In this document: positions 33,928-42,950 of the stretch, in pieces
Position numbering within the stretch: the stretch's first letter is position 1
How the letters are laid out: each line of letters begins with the position of its first letter
DNA from: Comamonas sp. lk
GTDB lineage: Bacteria > Pseudomonadota > Gammaproteobacteria > Burkholderiales > Burkholderiaceae_C
DNA length: 49,266 nt
Reading direction: 5' to 3'
Assembly (NCBI GenBank): GCA_945860595.1
Contig: CAMAQV010000021.1
Location: 1 to 49,266 of the forward strand
Program-made: the position numbers and the translations under genes
The notes under the pieces: model-generated
Seen by the model: only the letters and a program-made list of their open reading frames with translations
Database searches by the model: none
Told to the model about the DNA's origin: nothing

Positions 33928-35724
33928 TCACGCACCCACCCGCTCGCCGGTCTGCAAGCGCCACAAAGCCGCGTAGCTGCCGCCCTGTTGTAAGAGGGCG
34001 TCGTGGCTGCCGCTTTCGACGATGCGCCCGGCCTCGACCACATGGATGCAGTGCGCCTGGCGCACGGTGGACAGGCGGTGCGCGATGACGATGGTGGTGC
34101 GGTTGCGGCTGACCACTTCCAGGGAGCGCTGGATGGCGGCTTCGGTTTCGTTGTCCACCGCGCTGGTGGCCTCGTCCAGGATAAGGATGGGCGGGTCTTT
34201 GAGAATGGCACGCGCCAGCGCCAAACGCTGGCGCTGGCCGCCCGAGAGTTTTTGCCCGCGCTCGCCCAAGCGGGTGGCAAAGCCCAGCGGGAGCTTGGCA
34301 ATGAATTCGGTGGCCCCCGCCGCCTCTGCTGCGGCGGCAATCGCCGTGTCGCTCACCGGCTCCAGGCTGCCGTATGCGATGTTTTCGGCGACCGTGGCGT
34401 CGCTCAAGAACGCGTCTTGCGCCACATAGCCGATGGCGCGGCGCAGGTCTTGCAAATTGAGGCTGTCAATCGGCGCGCCGTCCAGCAGGATGCGCCCGTT
34501 CTGCGGCTCGTAAAAGCGCAGCAGCAACTTCACCAAGGTGGATTTACCCGAGCCGGTGGAGCCCACAAAAGCGGTTGTCTGCCCAGCGGCAATCGCCACG
34601 GTAATGCCTTGCAGCGTCGGCGTGGCCCCGGTCGTGGCGTAAGAAAAACCCACATCCTCCAGCCGCACTTCACCGCGTACGCTGGCCTTGGTGAAATGCC
34701 GGCCCTCGTAGGGAATGCTGATCGGCGTGGCCAACAAACCCATGGCGCGCTCGATGGCAGCCATGGAGCGCTGGTACATATCGGCCACATCGGCCAGCGA
34801 GGTCATGGGCCAGAGCAGGCGTTGGGTCAAAAACACCAGCACCGAGAACGCACCCACCGCGAGTTGATCGTGCAGCGTCAGCCAGCCGCCGTACAGCAGC
34901 GTGGCGGTGAAGCCCGCCAGAATCGCCATGCGGATCACCGGCGTGATGGCCGCGCTCACGCGGATCGCGCCCTTGTTGCTTTGGCGGTAGCGGTTGCTGG
35001 CGTCGCTGATGTGCTGCGCCTCCAGGTTTTCAGTGGCAAAGGCTTTGATGGTGGCCAGGCCCAGCAGGTTGTTGTTGAGCCGCGCGCCCACATCGCCCGC
35101 CGCTTCGCGCACTTCGGCATAGCGGGGCGCCAGGCGCTTTTGGAACCAGAACGCGCCAAACAAAATCAGCGGAACCGGCAAGAGCGCCATCACCGCGATG
35201 CCCGGCTGCATCGCAAAAAACACCGCGCTGACCAGTACCGAGGAACACAGCACCTGGATGATCTGGTTGGCCCCGCCATTCAAAAACCGCTCCATCTGGT
35301 TGATGTCGTCGTTGAGGATGGCCATGAGGTTGCCAGTGCGCTGGTTCTCGAAATACGCCATGTCCAGGCGCTGCACATGGCGGTAGGTATCCAGCCGCAA
35401 ATCGTGCTGAAGGTTCTGCGCCAGCTGCCGCCATTGCACCTCGTACAAATACTGGAACAGCGACTCGCCACCCCACACCAGCACGTTGAATGCACCCAGC
35501 GCCAGCAACTGCTCCCAGGTGCTGGTGATGCCCAAACCGCCCAGCACCTTGCGCGCCAGAAAACTCTGCTCCCCCTTGACCACCACGTCCACTGCCGCGC
35601 CAATCAGCACCTCGGGCAGGATGTCGAAGAACTTGTTGAGCACCGAATACAGCGCGGCTTTTTGGAAGTCACTGCGGTAGGCGGCGGCGTAGTTGAGGAG
35701 TTTGCGTAAGGGGTGCATATTCAT
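33928..35724 (-). CDS. ABC exporter, fused membrane and ATPase domains
   Basis: A 598-residue half-transporter. About six membrane segments in residues 15-310 (LYSVLNKFFDILPEVLIGAA onward) are followed by an ATPase domain with Walker A GSTGSGKST near residue 392, signature LSGGQRQRLALAR near 495 and Walker B ILILDEATSAVD near 517. ATG 35724 is chosen because the longer frame runs antisense-free into the flavodoxin gene and lacks family features; ATG 35718 is also possible. Substrate unknown; the following LplT-like gene hints at lipid or envelope work, but this is inference. Confidence 0.9.
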   Translation of the reverse strand: MNMHPLRKLLNYAAAYRSDFQKAALYSVLNKFFDILPEVLIGAAVDVVVKGEQSFLARKVLGGLGITSTWEQLLALGAFNVLVWGGESLFQYLYEVQWRQLAQNLQHDLRLDTYRHVQRLDMAYFENQRTGNLMAILNDDINQMERFLNGGANQIIQVLCSSVLVSAVFFAMQPGIAVMALLPVPLILFGAFWFQKRLAPRYAEVREAAGDVGARLNNNLLGLATIKAFATENLEAQHISDASNRYRQSNKGAIRVSAAITPVIRMAILAGFTATLLYGGWLTLHDQLAVGAFSVLVFLTQRLLWPMTSLADVADMYQRSMAAIERAMGLLATPISIPYEGRHFTKASVRGEVRLEDVGFSYATTGATPTLQGITVAIAAGQTTAFVGSTGSGKSTLVKLLLRFYEPQNGRILLDGAPIDSLNLQDLRRAIGYVAQDAFLSDATVAENIAYGSLEPVSDTAIAAAAEAAGATEFIAKLPLGFATRLGERGQKLSGGQRQRLALARAILKDPPILILDEATSAVDNETEAAIQRSLEVVSRNRTTIVIAHRLSTVRQAHCIHVVEAGRIVESGSHDALLQQGGSYAALWRLQTGERVGA

Positions 35725-35741
35725 GTCGGCAAAGCGCAGGC

Positions 35742-36275
35742 TCAGCCCCGCAACTTCCCCGCCACCTGCGCCACCCGCGCGCCGTAGGCTTTGGCGGTGT
35801 CCAGATCGCCCTGGTGCATCGCGTGGGCGGCGGTGGTGGTGCTGGCATGGGCCATGACGCCGATACTGGCGCCCAGGCGGTTGATGGTGTCGTTGCCCAT
35901 GATGTTCATGCCGGCCCAAACCATGCCGTGTTGCATGGCAAAGGTCAGCAGGTACTGCAGGGTGGAAAGCTTGTCACCGCTGGGGTAGCCCGAACAGGTG
36001 AAGCCGCCGGAGACCTTGTCTTTCCAGGCACCGGTGTACCAGCGTTTGCTCGACGCATCGGCGAATTTTTTGAACTGCCAGGACACACCACCCATGTAGG
36101 TGGGCGCGCCCATGATGATGGCGTCGGCCGCGTCCAGCGCAGCCCAGTCGGCTTCGCTGATGTTGCCCTCGGCGTCAATGGCGATGCGCTGAGCATCCGC
36201 GCCATCGGCCACCTGTTGCGCCAGGCGCTGGGTGTGGCCGTAACCCGAGTGGTAAATCACGACGATGTAGGTCAT
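35742..36275 (-). CDS. Flavodoxin-like NAD(P)H:quinone oxidoreductase-type protein
   Basis: A 177-residue flavodoxin-fold protein, similar to WrbA-type quinone reductases. The FMN phosphate loop is YHSGYGHTQRLA (9-20); the second FMN contact is GAPTYMGGVSWQFKKFAD (57-74); the third is FTCSGYPSGDK. The family reduces quinones by two electrons. GGAG precedes the ATG behind a T-rich stretch. It sits between the pirin and the ABC exporter, 27 bases after the former. Pirin and quinone reductase genes often neighbour each other, both linked to aromatic or oxidative stress. Confidence 0.88.
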   Translation of the reverse strand: MTYIVVIYHSGYGHTQRLAQQVADGADAQRIAIDAEGNISEADWAALDAADAIIMGAPTYMGGVSWQFKKFADASSKRWYTGAWKDKVSGGFTCSGYPSGDKLSTLQYLLTFAMQHGMVWAGMNIMGNDTINRLGASIGVMAHASTTTAAHAMHQGDLDTAKAYGARVAQVAGKLRG

Positions 36276-36302
36276 GGGGAATACTCCAAAAAAATAAACT
36301 GG

Positions 36303-37004
36303 TTAAGGCGCGAGATCAAACACCAACACCTCGGTCCCTTGGGCTTGGTCGAGATGCAACGTGGATTCCTGCGCAATCAGCAAAGCGTCTCCCGTGGCCA
36401 AAGCTATGCCGTTGACATGCAGCGCGCCGCGTAACACCTGCACATAGGCTTTGCGCGCCGGATCCAGCGCCAGATCAGCGCATTGCGCACCGTCAAAACA
36501 GCCGCTGTACATGCGCGCATCGGCGTGGATGCGCACCACATCCGGCCCCGCGTCCGGCGCGGCAACCAGACACAGGTGGCCGTCTTTGCGTGCCCCTGGG
36601 AAAGTCTGTTGCTCGTAGCTGGGTGGGATGCCGCGCACATTCGGTTCGATCCAGATTTGCAGAAAGTGCGTGGTGGCATTGGGCGCGTGGTTGAACTCGC
36701 TGTGCTGCACGCCGGTGCCTGCGCTCATGCGCTGCACGTCGCCGGGCGGTATGCCTTTGACATTACCCATGGTGTCTTTGTGCGCGAGCTCACCTGACAA
36801 CACGTAGCTGATGATTTCCATGTCCCGGTGGCCGTGCGTGCCAAAGCCGGTGCCCGGCGCGATGCGGTCTTCGTTGACCACGCGCAAATTGCCCCAGCCC
36901 ATGAAGGCCGGGTCGTAATAACCCGCGAAAGAAAAACTATGGAAGGACTTGAGCCAGCCGTGGTCGGCGTAGCCGCGTTGGGAAGATGTGCGAAGGTTCA
37001 ACAT
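36303..37004 (-). CDS. Pirin family protein (YhhW-like)
   Basis: A 233-residue bicupin. The N-terminal cupin has HSFSFAGYYDP and the metal-binding GFGTHGHRDMEIISYVLSG with its histidines, then VQRMSAGTGVQHSEFNH. The C-terminal cupin is degenerate. Bacterial pirins such as YhhW show quercetin 2,3-dioxygenase activity in vitro; the natural substrate is unknown. The ATG is at 37004, after a 49-base gap following the choline-sulfatase stop. Confidence 0.92.
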   Translation of the reverse strand: MLNLRTSSQRGYADHGWLKSFHSFSFAGYYDPAFMGWGNLRVVNEDRIAPGTGFGTHGHRDMEIISYVLSGELAHKDTMGNVKGIPPGDVQRMSAGTGVQHSEFNHAPNATTHFLQIWIEPNVRGIPPSYEQQTFPGARKDGHLCLVAAPDAGPDVVRIHADARMYSGCFDGAQCADLALDPARKAYVQVLRGALHVNGIALATGDALLIAQESTLHLDQAQGTEVLVFDLAP

Positions 37005-37053
37005 GGTGATGGTTCCGATGAAGGTCGCTGTGGACGACCGGTAAAAAATGAAA

Positions 37054-38601
37054 TCAGCGCGGCCAGCGTGCCAGCCGCTCGACTTCGTTCAAATCGAGGT
37101 GGTTGCGCATGTACTCGGCGCTGCCATTGCGCGGCGGGGTGTATTCCCACGGCGTGAACGTACCCTGGCGCAAGGCCTGGGTGATGAAGTGGCGCTCGCG
37201 CTGGCTGCTGCGCACAGCGCTGTCCAGCGCGTCCAGGTTCCAGCGGGCAGCGACTTCGGCGCACATCGCCGCAACTGTGTCGGCGTGGGCCGGGTCACTT
37301 GCCAGGTTGTGGACTTCATCCGGGTCCTGCGCCAGGTTAAAGAGCTGGTCGGGGTCGGCCGGGCAGTGGATGAACTTCCACACGCCCCGGCGCACCATCA
37401 CGATGGGTGCGACCGAACCCTCGGCCATGTATTCGCCGTATACCGGTGTGTCGCTTGCGGATTCCGCACCGTCTGAACCGTCCAGTAAGCCCAGCAGGCT
37501 GCGCCCGGCCAGCGGCTGCACCGCCGGGGCCGCACCGGCCAGCGCGCCCAGTGTGGGCAAGACGTCGACCAGCGAGACCGGCTGCGCCACCCGCGCCGGC
37601 GCAAAGCGCGCCGGATAGTGAAAGACCAGCGGAATACGCGCCGCGTCTTCGAAAAAATTCATCTTGTACCAAAGCCCGTGCTCGCCCAGCAGGTCACCGT
37701 GGTCGGCGACCAGCAGCACCACGGTGTTGTCGCGCAGTTGCAGCGCGTCCAAGGTGTACATCAGCCGCCCGGTCCATTCATCCACATAGGAAATATTGCC
37801 GTAATACGCACGCCGAGCTCGCTGCGCGTCAGCGGGTGTGATGTTGGCGTTCGCCATATCACTGACATGCATGAGGCGGCGGGTGTGGGGGTGCGGATCG
37901 GCCTCAACCGGCACGCGCGGCACGCCCACGTCCACGCCCTCGTACATATCCCAGTATGTGCGCCGCGTGACATAGGGGTCATGCGGATGCGTGAAGCTTG
38001 CCACCATGAAAAAAGGCCGCCCGTCGTCGGCCCGCGCCGCATCATGCAGCGCACGCACCGCGCCCTGCCCCACCTCGTCGTCGTAGAGCAGCTGGTTGGT
38101 GACTTCGGCCACGCCAGCGCCGGTGACGCTGCCCATGTTGTGGTACCACCAGTCGATGCGCTCATGCGGCCGGGTCCAGTCGGGTGTCCAGCCGAAATCG
38201 GCGGGGTAAATATCGGTGGTGCGGCGCTCCTCAAAACCGTGCAGTTGGTCCGGGCCGACGAAATGCATCTTGCCGCTGAGCACCGTGCGGTAGCCGGCAT
38301 GGCGCAGGTAGTGCGCCACCGTCGGCACGGTGCTGGGCAAATACGCGGCGTTGTCAAAACCGCCGGTTTGCGAAGGCAGCTGCCCGGTCATCAGGCAGTA
38401 GCGCGCCGGGGTGCACAAGGGGCTGTTGGAATACGCCGCATCGAACACCACACCTTCGGCCGCCAGGCGGTTGATATGCGGAGTGATTGCGACCCGGTTG
38501 CCGTAACAGGGCAAAGCACCGGCGGCGATTTGGTCGTACATCACGACCAGAATGTTGGGGCGTGGCGCGGGGTTCTGCGCGGTGGGAATGTGGGTAGTCA
38601 T
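37054..38601 (-). CDS. betC: Choline-sulfatase
   Basis: A 515-residue type I sulfatase. The formylglycine-forming site is CTPAR (Cys63, Pro65, Arg67); other metal ligands are in NILVVMYDQ (Asp23) and VADHGDLLGEHG. Long stretches (SGKMHFVGPDQLHGFEERR, TDIYPADFGWTPDW, HPHDPYVTRR) are those of BetC, which releases choline from choline-O-sulfate, feeding glycine betaine synthesis or sulfur supply. No signal peptide, as expected for the cytosolic enzyme. The usual neighbours betA, betB, betI or a choline-sulfate transporter are not here. The start overlaps the LOG gene stop by four bases. Confidence 0.9.
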   Translation of the reverse strand: MTTHIPTAQNPAPRPNILVVMYDQIAAGALPCYGNRVAITPHINRLAAEGVVFDAAYSNSPLCTPARYCLMTGQLPSQTGGFDNAAYLPSTVPTVAHYLRHAGYRTVLSGKMHFVGPDQLHGFEERRTTDIYPADFGWTPDWTRPHERIDWWYHNMGSVTGAGVAEVTNQLLYDDEVGQGAVRALHDAARADDGRPFFMVASFTHPHDPYVTRRTYWDMYEGVDVGVPRVPVEADPHPHTRRLMHVSDMANANITPADAQRARRAYYGNISYVDEWTGRLMYTLDALQLRDNTVVLLVADHGDLLGEHGLWYKMNFFEDAARIPLVFHYPARFAPARVAQPVSLVDVLPTLGALAGAAPAVQPLAGRSLLGLLDGSDGAESASDTPVYGEYMAEGSVAPIVMVRRGVWKFIHCPADPDQLFNLAQDPDEVHNLASDPAHADTVAAMCAEVAARWNLDALDSAVRSSQRERHFITQALRQGTFTPWEYTPPRNGSAEYMRNHLDLNEVERLARWPR

Positions 38602-39179
38602 CCCTGGATTTTGACCGAGGCAGCCGCATGCAGCCGCCCCAGCACATCCTGGGCATCGGTTCCCACATGCAACAAGGCGCGCACCGCCGGGCTCAAAAAG
38701 CCCTGGCTGACCATGCGGTCCAGCATCGTGATCAGCGGGTCGTAATAGCCATCGGTGTTGAGCAGGCCAAAGGGCTTGTTGTGCACGCCAAGCTGGTACC
38801 AGGTCCAGATTTCAAACAATTCTTCAAACGTGCCGATGCCGCCTGCCAACGCCACGAAGGCATCGGCGCGCTCGAACATCAGCGTTTTGCGCTCGTGCAT
38901 GGTGCCGACTACGCGCAGCTCGGTCAGACCCGTGTGGCCCACCTCTTTATCCAGCAGGTTCTGCGGAATCACGCCGAACACCGTGCCGCCAGCAGCCAGG
39001 GTGGCGCCAGCGGCAATACCCATCAAGCCGACCTTGCCCCCGCCGTACACCATCTGCCAACCGTGGCTGCCAATCCATTGGCCTACCTGCGTGGCCGCGG
39101 CGGCGAATGCGGGCTGCGCCCCGATGCGCGAACCGCAGTAGACGCACAGGGAAAAGTCGGGTTGTCGGGTCATGGTCAT
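38598..39179 (-). CDS. LOG family protein (TIGR00730-type)
   Basis: A 193-residue Rossmann-like LOG protein, cytokinin-riboside-monophosphate phosphoribohydrolase type, which in bacteria acts as a nucleotide N-glycosidase. Seen are CVYCGSRIG, MVYGGGKVGLMG, MHERKTLMFERADAFVALAGG and IGTFEELFE. The canonical PGGxGTxxE is here AGGIGTFEE, with Ala for Pro. Start may be ATG 39179 or ATG 39173; the longer frame enters the inverted-repeat region and is less likely. It overlaps betC as ATGA, implying coupled expression. Confidence 0.88.
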   Translation of the reverse strand: MTMTRQPDFSLCVYCGSRIGAQPAFAAAATQVGQWIGSHGWQMVYGGGKVGLMGIAAGATLAAGGTVFGVIPQNLLDKEVGHTGLTELRVVGTMHERKTLMFERADAFVALAGGIGTFEELFEIWTWYQLGVHNKPFGLLNTDGYYDPLITMLDRMVSQGFLSPAVRALLHVGTDAQDVLGRLHAAASVKIQG

Positions 39180-39204
39180 AGCAGGTACGGGGTAGGTGCG
39201 GCAA

Positions 39205-39266
39205 TGCGGCCCACTGAGCATAGGGGCAAACCGCGACCGCCTGCGGCAGGTGTACAGTGGGCCGCA
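39205..39266. repeat. Long-armed inverted repeat with inner palindrome
   Basis: TGCGGCCCACTG (39205-39216) and CAGTGGGCCGCA (39255-39266) are perfect 12-base inverted arms around 38 bases that themselves contain CCTGC-G-GCAGG (39240-39250). The element lies in the divergent gap between the LOG gene and the FAD oxidoreductase. It could be a leader RNA structure, a REP/BIME-like intergenic repeat, or an operator pair. No T-run follows on either strand. Confidence 0.6.
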
Positions 39267-39306
39267 AGAACATCAACTGGCCTTATGGCCGCACGGAGAC
39301 AGGCAC

Positions 39307-40350
39307 ATGACACAGTCCAAGCACATCGCCATCGTCGGAGCAGGCATCGCCGGCATCAGCTGCGCCCGCACGCTGGTGCAGGCCGGGCACCGGGTGACGG
39401 TGTTCGAAAAAAGCCGTGGTGTGGGCGGACGCATGGCCACCCGCAGCAGCCCCTTTGGCACCTTTGACCACGGCGCGCAGTACTTCACGGTGCGCGATGC
39501 GCGTTTTGCCCAGGCCATCGAAACCGCCCCCGGCGTATGCCGCCCCTGGAGCGCCACCACCGTGCGCGTGCTCGACGCACGCGGCATGGTCGCCGCCGCC
39601 GCGCTGGAACACCGCGAATCGCACTGGGTTGCCAAGCCGGGGATGAACGCGCTGGCCAAGGCCTGGGCCGCGCCGATTGCAGAGCACATCCACCTGGACA
39701 CCCGGGTCGACCGGGTCGAACGCGACACCCTCAACAAGCACCAGTGGCAGTTGCGCACCGAAGGCGGCAGCGCCAGCGTCGCGGTGCATGGCGCGTTTGA
39801 CGCAGTGGTGCTGGCCATTCCGCATCCGCAGGCGCAGGCGCTGCTGCAGGCCATGCCGCACGGCGGCATATTCGCCAAGGCGATCAACAAAGTGACCGTG
39901 CTTCCGTGCTGGACCTTAATGCTGGCCTTTCCGCAAGCGGTGCAGCCGGGACTGACCACGCTGGGGCCGCACTGGAACGCTGCGCGCAGCACCCACCACC
40001 GGATTGCCTGGCTGGCCCGCGAGTCCAGCAAGCCCGGGCGCAGCACGGTGGAGCGCTGGACGGTGCAGGCCAGCGCCGACTGGTCGGCCGAACACATCCA
40101 GGACAGCCCCGAGCGCGTGCAGGCCAAGCTGCTGCGCGCCTTTGCCGAGATCACCGGCATACGCGCCGAACCAGCGCATGTGGACGCCCATCGCTGGCTC
40201 TACGCCAAAACGGACAAAGCCTTGGGGCGCAGCCACCTGTGGAAGGCCGAACATGGCGTAGGCGTTTGCGGTGATTGGTGCATAGGCCACCGGGTGGAAG
40301 ACGCGTTTCTGTCCGGCTTGGAACTGGCCCTGGCCATCGCCAAGCGCTGA
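39307..40350 (+). CDS. FAD-dependent oxidoreductase (renalase/amine-oxidase-like)
   Basis: A 347-residue flavoprotein. The N-terminal dinucleotide fold has IVGAGIAGISCARTL (GxGxxG at 11-16), then FEKSRGVGGRMATR and FDHGAQYFTVRD, which together mark the renalase / NAD(P)-linked amine-oxidoreductase-like group. The C-terminal FAD part has GVCGDWCIGHRVEDAFLSGLELA. Substrate is unknown; bacterial renalases oxidise off-isomers of NAD(P)H, but assignment here is not certain. ATG 39307 precedes the fold directly; the upstream frame is the inverted-repeat region. Six bases separate it from gluQ. Confidence 0.88.
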   Translation: MTQSKHIAIVGAGIAGISCARTLVQAGHRVTVFEKSRGVGGRMATRSSPFGTFDHGAQYFTVRDARFAQAIETAPGVCRPWSATTVRVLDARGMVAAAALEHRESHWVAKPGMNALAKAWAAPIAEHIHLDTRVDRVERDTLNKHQWQLRTEGGSASVAVHGAFDAVVLAIPHPQAQALLQAMPHGGIFAKAINKVTVLPCWTLMLAFPQAVQPGLTTLGPHWNAARSTHHRIAWLARESSKPGRSTVERWTVQASADWSAEHIQDSPERVQAKLLRAFAEITGIRAEPAHVDAHRWLYAKTDKALGRSHLWKAEHGVGVCGDWCIGHRVEDAFLSGLELALAIAKR

Positions 40351-40356
40351 AACACG

Positions 40357-41235
40357 ATGGGCGGCTACATCGGGCGGTTTGCGCCCTCGCCCACCGGTGC
40401 GCTGCACGCGGGCTCGCTGGTGGCAGCATTGGCCAGTTGGCTCGATACCCGCGCCCATGGCGGACGCTGGCTGGTGCGCATCGAAGACACCGACACGCCG
40501 CGCTGCGTACCGGGCGCTGACGAGATCATCCTGGCGCAACTGGCGGCCTGCGGCCTGGTGCCTGATGAAGCGCCCCTGTGGCAAAGCGAGCGCACGGCTT
40601 GGTACGAGCAGGCACTCGCATCCCTTGTCGCCGCCGAGCTGGCCTACCCCTGCGGCTGCTCGCGCAGCGCGATTGACGCGGCCAACGCAGCGCGCGGCAT
40701 CGCACGGCCCCGCAACGGCGAACGGGTTTACCCCGGCACTTGCCGCAGCGGGCTGCACGGCGCGGGCCCTTCTGCCTGGCGCATGCGCACGCAAGCAGCG
40801 CCCGCCCTGCTGCACTGGCAGGACCGCCGCCTGGGTGAACAAACGCAGGACCTGCACACGCAGGTAGGCGACTTCGTGCTGCGCCGCGCCGATGGCCTGT
40901 TCACCTACCAGCTCGCCGAGGTGGAGGACGATGCCGCGCAAGGCATCAGCCACGTCGTGCGCGGCGAAGACCTGGCCGACAACACGGCTCGCCAGCGCTG
41001 GCTGCAAGACGCGCTGGGTCTTCCCGCGCCGCAGTACCTGCACACGCCGCTGGTGCGGGGACGCAATGGCGAAAAGCTCTCCAAACAAAACGGTGCGCAT
41101 CCCATGGATACAGGCCATCCGCTGGCCGCACTGAACGCCGCTGCTGCGGTGCTGGGCTTGCCGAAACAAGTCGGCACCGTCGGCGACGCACTGGCAGCCT
41201 GGACCGCAGCATGGCTCTGGAATCAGTCCCTCTAA
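40357..41235 (+). CDS. gluQ: Glutamyl-Q tRNA(Asp) synthetase
   Basis: A 292-residue truncated glutamyl-tRNA synthetase paralogue that attaches glutamate to queuosine at position 34 of tRNA(Asp). It has [14 protein letters not shown] (HIGH-type motif at 17-20), IEDTDTPR, a zinc site with Cys99, Cys101, Tyr125 and Cys129, and a KLSKQ version of the KMSKS loop. The anticodon-binding domain of true GluRS is absent, as expected for this family. Confidence 0.94.
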   Translation: MGGYIGRFAPSPTGALHAGSLVAALASWLDTRAHGGRWLVRIEDTDTPRCVPGADEIILAQLAACGLVPDEAPLWQSERTAWYEQALASLVAAELAYPCGCSRSAIDAANAARGIARPRNGERVYPGTCRSGLHGAGPSAWRMRTQAAPALLHWQDRRLGEQTQDLHTQVGDFVLRRADGLFTYQLAEVEDDAAQGISHVVRGEDLADNTARQRWLQDALGLPAPQYLHTPLVRGRNGEKLSKQNGAHPMDTGHPLAALNAAAAVLGLPKQVGTVGDALAAWTAAWLWNQSL

Positions 41236-41261
41236 GCCCACCTAAAATCTGACAACCTTTT

Positions 41262-41273
41262 CGGGTCTACCCG
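41262..41273 (+). promoter_or_regulatory. Palindrome directly before the trmB start
   Basis: CGGGT-CT-ACCCG lies immediately upstream of the trmB ATG (41275), where a ribosome site would be expected; no purine-rich ribosome site is present. As RNA it gives a four-pair CGGG/CCCG stem with a four-base loop. TAAAAT at 41243-41248 could be a -10 box. Confidence 0.3.
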
Positions 41274-41274
41274 C

Positions 41275-42000
41275 ATGCCTCACTCCGCACCCGACCTCGC
41301 GTCCATCCCCTACCTGCGCACCGTCAAAAGCTATGTGCTGCGGGCAGGCCGCAGCACGGCGGGCCAGACCCGGGCCATGGAACAGTTGGGGCCGAAATTC
41401 CTGCTGGCCTACCAAAGCGCGCGGACCGACGTACGCGTCCTATGGCCCGACCCGCAGGCACCGCTGGTTCTGGAGATCGGCTTTGGCATGGGCGAGGCCA
41501 CGGCCCAGATTGCGCATACGCTGCCCGACACCCATTTTTTGTGTTGCGAGGTCCATGCGGCCGGTGTCGGCGCGCTGCTCAAGCGCGTAGGCGAAATGGG
41601 CTTGGAGAACATCCGCATCTGTGCCCATGACGCAGTGGAAGTGATCGACAAAATGCTGCCCCCCGCCAGCCTGGACGGCGTGCACATCTTCTTTCCCGAT
41701 CCCTGGCACAAAACCAAACACAACAAGCGCCGCTTGATCCAAGCGCCGCTGGTGGCCAAGCTGGCGCAGCGCCTGAAACCCGGCGGCTACCTGCATTGCG
41801 CCACCGACTGGCAGCCCTATGCCGAGCAGATTCTGGACGTGCTAGAGGCCGAACCGCTGCTGCACAACCCGGCGCGCAAGATGCATCCGGAACTGGCCGG
41901 TTACGCACCCAAACCGGCCTACCGGCCGCTGACCAAGTTCGAAAAACGCGGGCTCAAACTCGGCCACGGGGTGTGGGACGTGGTCTGCACCCGGCGATGA
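41275..42000 (+). CDS. trmB: tRNA (guanine(46)-N7)-methyltransferase
   Basis: A 241-residue SAM-dependent methyltransferase that makes m7G46 in the tRNA variable loop. The SAM site is [10 protein letters not shown] (66-75), the catalytic region [16 protein letters not shown], and the C-terminal [19 protein letters not shown] is characteristic. The stop overlaps the next start as ATGA. The N-terminal lead ([20 protein letters not shown]) is typical. Confidence 0.95.
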   Translation: MPHSAPDLASIPYLRTVKSYVLRAGRSTAGQTRAMEQLGPKFLLAYQSARTDVRVLWPDPQAPLVLEIGFGMGEATAQIAHTLPDTHFLCCEVHAAGVGALLKRVGEMGLENIRICAHDAVEVIDKMLPPASLDGVHIFFPDPWHKTKHNKRRLIQAPLVAKLAQRLKPGGYLHCATDWQPYAEQILDVLEAEPLLHNPARKMHPELAGYAPKPAYRPLTKFEKRGLKLGHGVWDVVCTRR

Positions 42001-42950
42001 GCCAGATACCGGCGCCACGCCTGGGCGTGGGCCCCAGCAGCGTCGTCTTGCCCCCGGTCTGCGACCCGGCTTGGTCTACCCTGCTGGATTTTTTGAGTGC
42101 CCGCTTTGTCCACATCGACCGCAGCGTGTGGGCCCAGCGCATGGCCAGCGGCAGTGTGTGCGACGCGGATGGAAAAGCGCTGGCCCCCGACACACCCTTT
42201 TGCGCCGGCGCGCGCATCCACTATTTCCGCACGCTGGAAACGGAAGCCCCGATTCCGCTGCAAGAGACCGTGCTGCACCGCGACGCGCACCTGCTGGTGG
42301 CCGACAAGCCGCATTTTTTGCCGGTCATTCCCTCGGGCAAATACCTGCATGAGACGCTGCTGGTGCGCCTGAAACACCGGCTGGGACTCGATGATTTGGT
42401 ACCGATCCACCGCATCGACCGCGACACGGCCGGGCTGGTCTTGTTCAGCATCAACCCGGCCACCCGCAACGCCTACCACGCGCTGTTCCGGGACCACGCA
42501 GTGGCCAAACAATACGAGGCCATCGCGCCCTGGAACCCCGATCTGCCATGGCCATTGACACGGCGCTCACGCATCGGTGCCGCACCGCACTTCATGCAGC
42601 AAACCGAGCTGGACGGCGCGCCCAATAGCTGGACCGAGATCGCGCCGCTGGAAGTCCATGGCGACTGGGCCCGCTACGCACTGCGGCCGCATACCGGCTT
42701 GCGTCACCAACTGCGCTTGCACATGGCGGCACTCGGTCTGCCGATTGCGGGCGACGGCATCTACCCGGTGCTCACACCCGAGGCTGCGCCGGACTACACG
42801 CGTCCGCTGCAATTGTTGGCGCAGGCTATCGCGTTCACCGACCCAATCAGCGGGCAGGCGCAGCGCTTTGAAAGTCTGCAAACGCTCAAGGCCTTGACCG
42901 AGGTACGAGCGCAATATGCGCCCCACGCTTTAGCCGACAGCCACCCATGA
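41997..42950 (+). CDS. RluA-family pseudouridine synthase
   Basis: A 317-residue pseudouridine synthase. The catalytic motif is [13 protein letters not shown] with Asp141; other features are [30 protein letters not shown] and [11 protein letters not shown]. It belongs to the RluA/RluC/RluD superfamily; the length and the HFLPVIPSG variant suggest a YqcB/RluA-like subgroup. The RNA target is not predictable. No S4 domain is obvious, but residues 20-75 resemble a weak RNA-binding lead. Overlaps trmB and dinG by four bases each. Confidence 0.9.
   Translation: MSQIPAPRLGVGPSSVVLPPVCDPAWSTLLDFLSARFVHIDRSVWAQRMASGSVCDADGKALAPDTPFCAGARIHYFRTLETEAPIPLQETVLHRDAHLLVADKPHFLPVIPSGKYLHETLLVRLKHRLGLDDLVPIHRIDRDTAGLVLFSINPATRNAYHALFRDHAVAKQYEAIAPWNPDLPWPLTRRSRIGAAPHFMQQTELDGAPNSWTEIAPLEVHGDWARYALRPHTGLRHQLRLHMAALGLPIAGDGIYPVLTPEAAPDYTRPLQLLAQAIAFTDPISGQAQRFESLQTLKALTEVRAQYAPHALADSHP

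Noticed and set aside
34003..35709. 568-residue frame antisense to the ABC exporter
   Set aside because: Long only because of high GC; the exporter frame carries full ATPase motifs, this one none.
39916..41241. 441-residue frame antisense to the FAD oxidoreductase and gluQ
   Set aside because: Covers two well-identified genes and has no recognisable domain.
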